Part shown: positions 55,361-63,471 of the stretch, in pieces | How positions within the stretch are numbered: position 1 is the first letter of the stretch | Layout of the letters: every line of letters begins with the position of its first letter | Assembly: GCA_964647785.1 (NCBI GenBank) | Contig: CAZYJD010000001.1 | Span: 62,001-126,000 of the forward strand | Direction of reading: 5' to 3' | Origin: CAZYJD01 sp964647785 | Lineage (GTDB): Bacteria; Bacteroidota; Bacteroidia; NS11-12g; UBA9320 | Length of the DNA stretch: 64,000 bases | Position numbers and translations under genes: made by a program | Notes under the pieces: generated by a model | Told to the model about the DNA's origin: nothing | The model's input: only the letters and a program-made list of their open reading frames with translations | Database searches by the model: none

Positions 55361-56587
55361 ATGAAACCTCTTAAAGGAGTATTTGGTCTTTTGATATGTT
55401 GGTGTTTGTTTGCCTGCCAGCAACAAAGCTCTCCCGAACACACCACAAGCAGTTTGTGGCTCTGCGAAATGCAATTGAACGACAGCACCCTCCTTCCAGT
55501 CCAAATGGAGCTGCATCTGGGAAATGAAAAAGACACCGCATGGTATATCAACGGCAAAGAACGAATAGCATCCCTTCCTTCTCACAGGTCTGGAGACACC
55601 CTTTTTCTTGAACACAGTGTGTTTCATACGTCTGTAGTGATTTGGCCGGATGAAAACGGTTGGAAGGGGTATTTTGAAGACCACCAGCGACAGCCACTGT
55701 ACCGCATCCCACTGAAACTATCGCCTTACAATGGGCAAAGAATGCCTATTTCACACACCGATAATTATGCGAGTGGAATGTGGAATGTGCTATTTTTCGG
55801 GGATGAGAGCACCCCATATCCCGCAACAGGTGTTTTTAGTCAAGCAGACGGCGCCTTGCATGGATCCTTTCTAACTGAAACAGGAGATTACCGTTTTCTC
55901 AGCGGGGCACAGTCGGGCAACCGTCTCCTTTTGTCTGGTTTTGATGGTTTACACGCATTTTTTGTTGACGCAAGGATTGAAGACGATAGCATCAAAGGAG
56001 CGTTTTGGTCGGGCAGTCATTTCTATCGAAAGTTTGAAGGCGTGCGTACCGATCAATCATTCTTATCAAATCCCTATCAACTCACTGAAATCAAAAAAGA
56101 AGTGGAACCTCTGGCGGGATTTGTTTATCAAACCCCCAATGACAGCCTATTGTTTGAGCATTTGATTGAAAGAGGTCCGGCAGTTATCCAAATCATGGGA
56201 ACATGGTGTCCAAACTGCATGGACGAATCCATTTACCTCAATAATATTTTTGAGAAATATGGTTCAAGAGGGTTGAAAATTATTGGCGTTGCCTTTGAAA
56301 AAGGACAAGACCGCCATGAAATGTTTGAAAAGGTGAACAAAATGAAAAAAGCGCTCAAGATGAACTATCCCATACTACTGGGTGGCGCACCGAAGAAAGA
56401 GGTTGTTTTGGCTCACTTTCCCCTGCTAACCAATCTAAAATCCTATCCCACCACGATATACTTCAACCGCTCTATGGAACCCGTAAAAATCTACACCGGA
56501 TTTAGCGGGCCGGGAACGGGCACATTTTTTGAAGAATATGCAAAAGAAAACGAACGTTTAATAGAAGAGTTACTTTCACAACCTTGA
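55361..56587 (+). CDS. Lipoprotein with C-terminal TlpA-like thioredoxin domain
   Basis: A lipoprotein signal ends at Cys19 (WCLFAC). Residues 20-255 are a beta-rich region of unknown family (WYINGKERIASLPSHRSGDTL and others). The last 150 residues are a thioredoxin fold with the active pair Cys283 and Cys286 in GTWCPNC and a cis-Pro in KSYPTTIYF. Such two-part lipoproteins are frequent in Bacteroidota; their reductase partners are unknown. It overlaps the following TPR gene by 4 bases (TTGA). Confidence 0.85.
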   Translation: MKPLKGVFGLLICWCLFACQQQSSPEHTTSSLWLCEMQLNDSTLLPVQMELHLGNEKDTAWYINGKERIASLPSHRSGDTLFLEHSVFHTSVVIWPDENGWKGYFEDHQRQPLYRIPLKLSPYNGQRMPISHTDNYASGMWNVLFFGDESTPYPATGVFSQADGALHGSFLTETGDYRFLSGAQSGNRLLLSGFDGLHAFFVDARIEDDSIKGAFWSGSHFYRKFEGVRTDQSFLSNPYQLTEIKKEVEPLAGFVYQTPNDSLLFEHLIERGPAVIQIMGTWCPNCMDESIYLNNIFEKYGSRGLKIIGVAFEKGQDRHEMFEKVNKMKKALKMNYPILLGGAPKKEVVLAHFPLLTNLKSYPTTIYFNRSMEPVKIYTGFSGPGTGTFFEEYAKENERLIEELLSQP

Positions 56588-58428
56588 TAAAGTCTATCAC
56601 TCATATCCTTCGAAACGGCGCCGCGTTGCTTCTCTTGACTGTTGCACTTGGCAGCGATGTGTTTTCTCAAAACACCGATGAAGAACTGGCTGCCCAATAT
56701 TATTTGAACGGAGAGTTCGATAAAGCCGGTGATTTGTACAAGAAGCTTTTCAAATCAAATGAGAGCTCTGTTTATTACTACGATTATTACCTCGAATGTC
56801 TCATTAAAACGCAATCATTCAACGATGCAGAGAAGCTGATTAAACGTCTGGTTAAGAAGCAGTCTGATAACTTTTACTTCCTGGTTGATGAGGTTTATTT
56901 GCAAGATCTGCAACAAAAAGAAGGTCAGGAAAACGCCTATGAGGCCGTTCTCAACCAAATAACACCGGAATCTCAGCAAGTAGAACAGGCTGCAAACGCT
57001 TTTTTGAAAAGAGGGCTTAACAAATATGCCATAGCGGCTTATGAGTTGGGAAACAACGCCAACAAGGCAAGCCTTCCCTTCACCGAAAAACTGCTGCCTC
57101 TATATTCCTCTGAAGAAAACTATCAGGCCTTAATTTCTTTGGGTCTTGAATGCCTTTTGAACTCGCCCCAATTGTATGAACAGGTTCAAAAGTATTTCTC
57201 GCGTTTAATTGAATTCCAAAAAGAAACCGCGTTTCTCCAAGAAAAAATCCTGCTCTTTCAGCAGAAGCACCCGGAAATGATTCTTTACACGGACTTAAGC
57301 ATCTGGATGTTCGTGCAACAAAAGCTTTACAAAGCGGCTTACCGCCAAGCTGCCGCCGCAGATAAGAGAGAGTCGGGGCGAGGTGAACGTTTGTTTTCTC
57401 TGGCCAATGAATGCATGGAGCAAAAAGATTTTCAAACTGCTGCCCAATGCTACCAATACATCATTGATCAAGGCGAAGAGCACATCAACTACATGAGGGC
57501 ACGCAACGGCCTGTTGGATTGCAGGTATAAAAATATCACAGAAAAGCCTGATTACAGCTCACAAGAGCTGCAAGAACTGGTAACGGACTATCTGGCCTTT
57601 TTAAATCAATATGGAAGAAATTGGAACAGCTCAAACGCAATGAGACGGTTGGCAGAAGCCTATCTCTTCCACACCCATGAAACGCAAAAAAGCATTGTCA
57701 TACTTGAAGAGTTGGTTGATATGAAAGGGGTTCATCCATCGTTTTCTGCAGATTGCAAATTGCTGCTGGGTGATGCCTATTTGATCGAAGGAAACATCTG
57801 GGATGCACAACTGCTTTATGCGCAAGTGGATAAAGATTATAAGGAAGATTGGTTGGGGCAGGAGGCAAAATTCAGAATGGCCCGATTGAGTTATTTCAAT
57901 GGTGATTTTGAATGGGCACGAGACCAATTAGAGGTGCTAAAAACAGCTACATCACAATTGATTGCCAACAATGCATTGGAGCTTTCGCTGCTGATACAAG
58001 ATAATACCGGCCTCGATAGCACCGATGATGCCATGCTCGAATACGCAAAAGCCGAATTGCTGTTTTTTAGGAATAAGAATGACGCTTGTATGCAACTGCT
58101 GACTGAACTTCCATTCAAGTTTCCCGGACACTCACTGGAAGATGAAATTGCCTTTTTAAAGGGAAAATTAAAAGAACGATCTAAGGCTTATGCTGAAGCT
58201 GTGAAGTATTATGAAAGCATCGTGAAAAACCACAGCGGCGACATTCTGGCTGACAATGCCCTCTACCGCCTCGCCTATTTATATGAATATGTTTTTCAGG
58301 ACTATGAAAAAGCCGTGAGCTATTACGAGAAAATTATTTTCGACTATAACAGCAGCTTATTTGTTATTGAATCTCGAAAAAAATATAACGCCCTAAAAGA
58401 ACGCCTTCAGACTGAGCAAAAACTATGA
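56584..58428 (+). CDS. Large exported TPR-repeat protein
   Basis: The start is TTG at 56584 in a TTGA overlap with the preceding lipoprotein. The signal peptide runs to about DVFSQ. The 614-residue mature protein has TPR-like helical pairs throughout (LAAQYYLNGEFDKAGDLYKKL, AEAVKYYESIVKNHSGD, YEKAVSYYEKIIFDYN at the end), with periplasmic placement likely. TPR proteins scaffold complexes; no partner is proven. The 3' end overlaps the convergent xerD by 6 bases. Confidence 0.84.
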   Translation: MIKSITHILRNGAALLLLTVALGSDVFSQNTDEELAAQYYLNGEFDKAGDLYKKLFKSNESSVYYYDYYLECLIKTQSFNDAEKLIKRLVKKQSDNFYFLVDEVYLQDLQQKEGQENAYEAVLNQITPESQQVEQAANAFLKRGLNKYAIAAYELGNNANKASLPFTEKLLPLYSSEENYQALISLGLECLLNSPQLYEQVQKYFSRLIEFQKETAFLQEKILLFQQKHPEMILYTDLSIWMFVQQKLYKAAYRQAAAADKRESGRGERLFSLANECMEQKDFQTAAQCYQYIIDQGEEHINYMRARNGLLDCRYKNITEKPDYSSQELQELVTDYLAFLNQYGRNWNSSNAMRRLAEAYLFHTHETQKSIVILEELVDMKGVHPSFSADCKLLLGDAYLIEGNIWDAQLLYAQVDKDYKEDWLGQEAKFRMARLSYFNGDFEWARDQLEVLKTATSQLIANNALELSLLIQDNTGLDSTDDAMLEYAKAELLFFRNKNDACMQLLTELPFKFPGHSLEDEIAFLKGKLKERSKAYAEAVKYYESIVKNHSGDILADNALYRLAYLYEYVFQDYEKAVSYYEKIIFDYNSSLFVIESRKKYNALKERLQTEQKL

Positions 58429-59322
58429 GGATCCAGGGTGAAATTTTTCAATTACCTTTTTAAGGTGTTCGCGATCAAGGTGGGTGTAAATTTCGGTGGT
58501 TGTAATGGATGCATGACCGAGCATTTGCTGAACAGCCCTTAAATCGGCCCCGTTTTTCACCATGTGTGTAGCAAAACTATGCCGAAAGGTGTGAGGACTT
58601 ACCTCTTTATCTATGCCGCCCAGTTCTGCGGTCTGCTTCACGAGCTTAAACACACTGATGCGGCTAATTTGTTTTCCTCGTAAATTTAAAAACACAAAGC
58701 CCTCATGAGCTCTGGCAATGGGTTGGTGCGCACGCACAAGAGCGATATATCGCTGGAGCTGACTGCTTGCTGCCCCGCCCACCGGAACAAGCCTTTCCTT
58801 GTTTCCCTTGCCTTTTACCTTTAACATATGGTCATCGAGAAAAACATCATTCAACTTGAGCCCAATCAACTCAGAAACCCTCAAACCGGAACTGTATAAA
58901 AGCTCCAACATTGCCTTGTCCCTTTCGCCTCCGGGCCGACTTAAATCAATGCTATCGATCATCTTTTGGATCTCTTCTATCTCGAGATATACCGGGAGTT
59001 TGCGCTTGATTTTGGGGGCTTTCCAATTGGAGGCGTGGCTTTGGCTGATGTAACCGCTTCGCAGCAGAAAACCCAAAAACGTTTTCACCCCACTCATTAC
59101 CCTTGCCTGACTGGATGCTGCATAGTGCTTTTTTTCAGATAAGTAGAAGGCGAAAGACTCCAGGTCAACCAAATTCAACGCAGAGTAATCAAAAATGCCC
59201 TGTTCTTTTAGAAAGCTCAGAAATAATCTAAGATCGCGCTCATAGGCTTGGATGCTATTCGCCGAAAGTCGCTTCTCTATTCTCAAAAATTGTAAAAACT
59301 CCTCCCGATGCTCAGCAAACAT
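58423..59322 (-). CDS. xerD: Tyrosine recombinase XerD/XerC-like
   Basis: It resolves chromosome dimers at the dif site. The N-terminal SAM-like domain (FLRIEKRLSANSIQAYERDL) and catalytic domain are present. The active residues are Arg in SSGLRVSEL, Lys in VKGKGNKERL, His/Arg in HTFRHSFATH, His in LGHASI and Tyr in TEIYTH. The length of 299 aa is standard. Only one Xer gene is in the window, so XerC versus XerD is by resemblance. It follows the Omp28-like gene by 12 bases. Confidence 0.92.
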   Translation of the reverse strand: MFAEHREEFLQFLRIEKRLSANSIQAYERDLRLFLSFLKEQGIFDYSALNLVDLESFAFYLSEKKHYAASSQARVMSGVKTFLGFLLRSGYISQSHASNWKAPKIKRKLPVYLEIEEIQKMIDSIDLSRPGGERDKAMLELLYSSGLRVSELIGLKLNDVFLDDHMLKVKGKGNKERLVPVGGAASSQLQRYIALVRAHQPIARAHEGFVFLNLRGKQISRISVFKLVKQTAELGGIDKEVSPHTFRHSFATHMVKNGADLRAVQQMLGHASITTTEIYTHLDREHLKKVIEKFHPGSS

Positions 59323-59334
59323 GTGGGTGAATTC

Positions 59335-60213
59335 TCAAAAATCAAGTTTGGTTACCTGAACAACCTCTTTCCCAATGGCATCATTGTGATGAAGAATGAT
59401 CAGCAGGCTGCAGTTTTGTGGAACCCACTTATCGTTGAGTGAAACTTCAAAATCTTTTTCATACACACGCCCTCGTTCCAGGGCTTGCGACAAAACAATT
59501 CCATTGTATGGGGTAAGCGTCCCCCTCAGAACATAACTGTGCTTGTAATTTTCATCGTATCCGGTTGGGGTGCTTTGTTTGCTTTTGATGTCTGATTCCA
59601 GAATCATAATGGTCATAGACAGGGGGCGGTTAATAACCTCTACGGCAGTTGTTTTGGTTTTAACAATGGCTTTTGATGCCGTATCACCCTTGATCAGATC
59701 ACATTCCAAGGCAATTGGGCTGAATTCAGCCATTTCATCTACACAATACTTCTCCCAACTTGTATGGGCCATCGTTATGCGGTCTTCTCCCTCAAATTTT
59801 TGTCGGTTAACCGCTCCGGCAGGCAAACCAGTTGGGGTGCCGAGGATGTTTTGCATGATGTATTCTGCCTCTTCTGTAGACAAGGTGTCATAACCCGTGT
59901 GTGGAGTGGTGTATTGCCTTAAAGTGAGAGGGTGTAAGGTTGCCAAAAACACCTGGTTCTCATATTTGCTCAACAACTGCTTTGCCGTTTCGCTGGCAGA
60001 AGGGCAATTCACACAACGCACCCCTGAAATATCTTCAATGAGCACGTTTTTGTATTCCTTGGCGGGGATGCCACCAGTCACATAAGTCGTATCGCGCAGA
60101 ACGATGGGTCCTTCTGAAAAATCAATAAAAGGTGGTATTTCTTTGCAACCAAAGCTCAGTAAGGCCGCCAGGATCACTGAAAATTGCCAAATGGGTCTGC
60201 TAGAAAACTTCAT
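59335..60213 (-). CDS. Omp28-related lipoprotein with CxxC motif
   Basis: The 292-residue lipoprotein (Cys23 in LLSFGC) matches the Omp28 family of Bacteroidota outer-membrane proteins. Just after the N-terminus it has VLIEDISGVRCVNCPSASE, a thioredoxin-like CVNC motif followed by a helix, so the N-terminal half is probably a thioredoxin fold; the C-terminal part is beta-rich. Omp28 proteins are surface or periplasmic and of unclear function. The ATG at 60213 is preceded by a TATCTTCG box 5 bases upstream. It is followed by xerD after 12 bases. Confidence 0.85.
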   Translation of the reverse strand: MKFSSRPIWQFSVILAALLSFGCKEIPPFIDFSEGPIVLRDTTYVTGGIPAKEYKNVLIEDISGVRCVNCPSASETAKQLLSKYENQVFLATLHPLTLRQYTTPHTGYDTLSTEEAEYIMQNILGTPTGLPAGAVNRQKFEGEDRITMAHTSWEKYCVDEMAEFSPIALECDLIKGDTASKAIVKTKTTAVEVINRPLSMTIMILESDIKSKQSTPTGYDENYKHSYVLRGTLTPYNGIVLSQALERGRVYEKDFEVSLNDKWVPQNCSLLIILHHNDAIGKEVVQVTKLDF

Positions 60214-60218
60214 AAAAT

Positions 60219-60226
60219 CGAAGATA
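60219..60226 (-). promoter_or_regulatory. -7 box TATCTTCG of the Omp28-like gene
   Basis: TATCTTCG lies 5 bases before the ATG at 60213. It would drive the Omp28-xerD pair. Confidence 0.45.
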
Positions 60227-60276
60227 AATAAATGTTTAGCCAAAGTGTGCTGGTTTAATAGAATACGACAAGCTTT

Positions 60277-61191
60277 TTACCTGAGCCGTTTCAATTGCTG
60301 AAGTTCTTTTTCTTTCAGAAAGCGCCATTCCCCCCGCTTTAAACCTCTCTTATCTAAACCGGCAAAAAGCACGCGATCCAATCGCTCTACCCTGTATTGT
60401 AAATGTTCAAACATGCGGTGAATGATGCGGTTTCTGCCGCTGTGGATTCTAATGCCAATCTTCCGGTGGTCTGACGGTTCTGTGTAACTGATTTCATCTG
60501 CCACCATTTTGCCATCTTCCAGCTCTACACCATCCAGCAGGTGCTGTAAGTCTTCCGGAGCAAGTGGCTTATCGAGTTGTGCGGCATAAATTTTAGGCAA
60601 ACTACTCGAAGGGTGCGTTAACTTTTGACTTAACTCTCCATCATTCGTAAGTAACAGCACGCCGGTGGTATTTCGATCCAAGCGGCCCACTGAAAAGACC
60701 CGCTCTTCCACTTCTCCTGAAATAATGTCTAAAACCGTGTTTCGGCCTTCCGGATCATCTGCGGTACAAATGCAATCTTTGGGTTTATTCATGAGTATAT
60801 AAACCGGCGGGTTGGGGTTGAGCTTTTTACCCATATATTTCACATGATCACTCGACGAAACCCTTGTTCCTAATTCGGTGACCACTTTTCCGTTTACAAT
60901 GATTTTTCCGGCCGCTATGAGTTGGTCTGCATCTCTTCGGCTACAAACGCCTGAGCGTGAAATGTATTGGTTCAAGCGCATTGATTCAAGACCTTTGTCT
61001 TGTGGTTCTTCCTTTTTAACCCTTTGAGCCTTCTTGTAATCTGTGCGTTTCTTCGATTTAAAAGGACCTGGTTTCGAGGACGTTTTTCTTGGCGGCGGAG
61101 AGCTTTTCTTCTTTACAACATTGCTAGAAGGAACGTGTTCTCCCTCTCCTGCTTCGTAAAACTTTTTACTCGGTTTTTTTCGTCCCTTCAT
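60277..61191 (-). CDS. rRNA pseudouridine synthase, RsuA/RluB family
   Basis: This cytosolic enzyme isomerises uridine in rRNA. A basic, disordered N-terminal extension (residues 1-70, rich in Lys, Ser and Pro) precedes an S4 RNA-binding domain (about 72-118, MRLNQYISRSGVCSRRDAD) and the catalytic domain with Asp in VGRLDRNTTGVLLLT. RIHSGRNRIIHRMFEH is the conserved RluB/RsuA block. The length of 304 aa includes the extension, common in Bacteroidota. The rRNA target is not certain. Confidence 0.9.
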   Translation of the reverse strand: MKGRKKPSKKFYEAGEGEHVPSSNVVKKKSSPPPRKTSSKPGPFKSKKRTDYKKAQRVKKEEPQDKGLESMRLNQYISRSGVCSRRDADQLIAAGKIIVNGKVVTELGTRVSSSDHVKYMGKKLNPNPPVYILMNKPKDCICTADDPEGRNTVLDIISGEVEERVFSVGRLDRNTTGVLLLTNDGELSQKLTHPSSSLPKIYAAQLDKPLAPEDLQHLLDGVELEDGKMVADEISYTEPSDHRKIGIRIHSGRNRIIHRMFEHLQYRVERLDRVLFAGLDKRGLKRGEWRFLKEKELQQLKRLR

Positions 61192-61198
61192 AATGCAA

Positions 61199-61206
61199 CA
61201 AAACTA
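61199..61206 (-). promoter_or_regulatory. -7 box TAGTTTTG of the pseudouridine synthase gene
   Basis: This is a perfect TAnnTTTG match, 7 bases before the ATG at 61191. Confidence 0.5.
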
Positions 61207-61273
61207 ACATCAGGGTCAGAATATTTTTATAGAAAGATATTTATGCCCGATAAGTATGTAAAAGATGTGATTT

Positions 61274-63034
61274 TTGCGTTATTTATTTATCGTGTATTCA
61301 GCTCGCAGCACATATATACTCGTTACCTTCTTGGTACTTCAATCAACATTCTCCTTTGCCCTACAGGGGCCGGCTGTGATTGAACGGGTTTGCCTGAATA
61401 ACAACGACACCATTGCCACCATCAGCTGGCGTATGCCCAACGACCTTTGCAACTCCTATCAAAGAACTGATATTTACGGCAGACGGCAAAACGATCCTTT
61501 TCAATTGTTGTACAGCAATACAGATGCAACACAGGCAAAGGCTGCAATTAAATTGCCAAGTCTGGAACAAAGTTGGATGTTTTTTATTGTGCTTCACTCG
61601 GCATGCAATGGTCTGGACAGTTTCATTTCTGACACCATTGGTCTCGACTTGTTTAAGCCCCCTTTGAACGAGCTAGATTCTGTGAGCGTGGACTTTAGCT
61701 CTCAAAAGATTATCGCCGGATGGCAGGTCAATACCGCTACGGATATAAAAGGCTATCGTTTGTACACCTTTTCCAATGCGGTAAATGATTCTGCCGGTGA
61801 TACACCGTCAACATTTTATCAGTTTAATGACATCCCAACAACCAGCGCACCGCAAATCACTTTGGCCGCATACGATAGTTGCAACCTTTATTCGGCAATT
61901 TCAGCTCCACATCGCATCATGCGATTGGCGCTGTCCCCCAAGGGTGATTGCAGCGATAGTATCGATCTTTCATGGACGACCTATCAGGGATGGGGTGGGA
62001 TAGACCGTTATGAAATTCATATCAGTCGCAATGCCGCAGCCTATGCATTGCTCCAACAAACCACCAACAATGTATTTACCGATGCAGGTATTCAGTACGG
62101 AGATTCCATTTGTTATTTTATTCGAGCATGGCACGAAAATCTACCGATTAGCAGTTCGAGCAGCATCAGTTGCTACAAACGATTCGCCCCGCAGCAAGAC
62201 CCGAATTATAGAATTCTAAACTGGTCTGCACACGAAAATGGAGAAGAAATGGTGCTGGTTCGTCAGAAGTCGGTTGTTAGCGACATATATAAAGAAGAAC
62301 TTCAAATAAAAGATGGCAATAACACTTCAATTAAATTAGTTACGTTCAACGAAAACACCTTGGATACGCTTTTTATAGCAGAAAAAACCATCCCCATTTC
62401 GCCGGCTTCACCCATTGAAATAGCGCTTCGTTCCTTTGATAAGTGCAACCAACCACTCCAGTTAACCGACACATTTCGCAACGTGGTGCTTGTTCACGAA
62501 AACAACGCCAGTTTTTATTGGAACCTTTTACAAGGGTGGCCGGTTTATGAAGAGCAATTGTTCCTGTTTAGCATCGATCGTTTCACGTGGAACACTGAAT
62601 CATCTTTGACGGTTCAAGACCAAAGCCACAAGATGCTCAACCCCGAGATGGACGAACGACGTTGCTACCGTGTGCTAGCAACCAAAGAAGAGTTCTCAAC
62701 CCCCCCCTACATCAATGCTAGCTCAATCCAATTGCACAACTTATCCAATATCATATGCCTGTCAGGCACGTTTCAATACTATCTGCCAAATGCAATCAGT
62801 CCAGGAGGCGTTAATCAAAGCTTCTATATTCCGGGAACAGGCATCAACCGTGAAAAAAGCGAATTGATTGTTTTCAATCGCTGGGGAGAACTGGTTTATC
62901 AAGGAAACCTACTTTATGGTTGGAAACCCAATGACGTTCAGAGCAAGTTTGGCAGTTTTTTCTTTCAACTTAAAGTGGTCGGTTATGAGGGAGAGGTAGA
63001 CTACGCTTCCGGGCCCATCTATATTTTGCCATGA
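61274..63034 (+). CDS. Secreted protein with gliding-motility-type (CHU_C, T9SS type B) C-terminal domain
   Basis: The 586-residue exported protein has a signal segment (TYILVTFLVLQSTFSFA), then several fibronectin-like strands (IATISWRMPN, IDLSWTTYQGWGGIDRYEIHIS, FYWNLLQGWPVYEE). The C-terminal 80 residues carry YLPNAISPGG, ELIVFNRWGELVYQGN and YGWKPND, the gliding-associated type B sorting domain. The start is TTG at 61274, or GTG at 61292 if a GATTTTTG element overlapping that TTG is the promoter. It overlaps ybeY as ATGA. Confidence 0.82.
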   Translation: MRYLFIVYSARSTYILVTFLVLQSTFSFALQGPAVIERVCLNNNDTIATISWRMPNDLCNSYQRTDIYGRRQNDPFQLLYSNTDATQAKAAIKLPSLEQSWMFFIVLHSACNGLDSFISDTIGLDLFKPPLNELDSVSVDFSSQKIIAGWQVNTATDIKGYRLYTFSNAVNDSAGDTPSTFYQFNDIPTTSAPQITLAAYDSCNLYSAISAPHRIMRLALSPKGDCSDSIDLSWTTYQGWGGIDRYEIHISRNAAAYALLQQTTNNVFTDAGIQYGDSICYFIRAWHENLPISSSSSISCYKRFAPQQDPNYRILNWSAHENGEEMVLVRQKSVVSDIYKEELQIKDGNNTSIKLVTFNENTLDTLFIAEKTIPISPASPIEIALRSFDKCNQPLQLTDTFRNVVLVHENNASFYWNLLQGWPVYEEQLFLFSIDRFTWNTESSLTVQDQSHKMLNPEMDERRCYRVLATKEEFSTPPYINASSIQLHNLSNIICLSGTFQYYLPNAISPGGVNQSFYIPGTGINREKSELIVFNRWGELVYQGNLLYGWKPNDVQSKFGSFFFQLKVVGYEGEVDYASGPIYILP

Positions 63035-63471
63035 TAGAGACACACAACCCACTAAAACTAGAAACCCCTATCAGCGACGATCGCCTTCATAGCTGGATTC
63101 AGCGGTGCGCGCCCAAGGGAACAACCATTCATCACATCCAAATCATTCTGCTCGATGATGAAGGCCTGCTAGACATGAACAAATCACACCTACAACACGA
63201 CTATTATACAGATATTTTAACCTTCGACTACTCCGAAGCCCCTGACGAAATCGATTGCGAATTGTATATCAGCCTCGATCGAGTTAAAGATAATGCCCAT
63301 CAGTTAGGTGAGACCTTTAAAAGAGAATATCTTCGCGTTATTGCTCACGGTATGCTACATCTCCTGGGTTTTAATGACAAATCAGATAAAGAACAAGCGC
63401 TAATGAGAGCCGAAGAAGATCGATGGATTGATCGCTATGCCTCATCAGATGTTTCACGTGAAACGCCATGA
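63031..63471 (+). CDS. ybeY: Endoribonuclease YbeY (16S rRNA maturation)
   Basis: This zinc-dependent RNase takes part in rRNA processing and ribosome quality control. The metal motif is VIAHGMLHLLGFND, with two histidines of the usual HGxLHLxGxDH; the third is replaced by Asn/Asp here. TDILTFDYSE is the other conserved block. The length of 146 aa is standard. Its last codons (DVSRETP) contain a parS site, and its stop overlaps the mnmG start as ATGA. Confidence 0.93.
   Translation: MIETHNPLKLETPISDDRLHSWIQRCAPKGTTIHHIQIILLDDEGLLDMNKSHLQHDYYTDILTFDYSEAPDEIDCELYISLDRVKDNAHQLGETFKREYLRVIAHGMLHLLGFNDKSDKEQALMRAEEDRWIDRYASSDVSRETP
63450..63465. promoter_or_regulatory. parS: parS-like ParB binding site
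   Basis: TGTTTCACGTGAAACG matches the ParB consensus TGTTTCACGTGAAACA at 15 of 16 positions; the inner 14 bases (63451-63464) are a perfect palindrome. It lies in the last codons of ybeY, just before mnmG. ParB loads at parS to segregate origins, and mnmG (gidA) is often origin-near in bacteria. No parA or parB is in the window. Confidence 0.85.
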
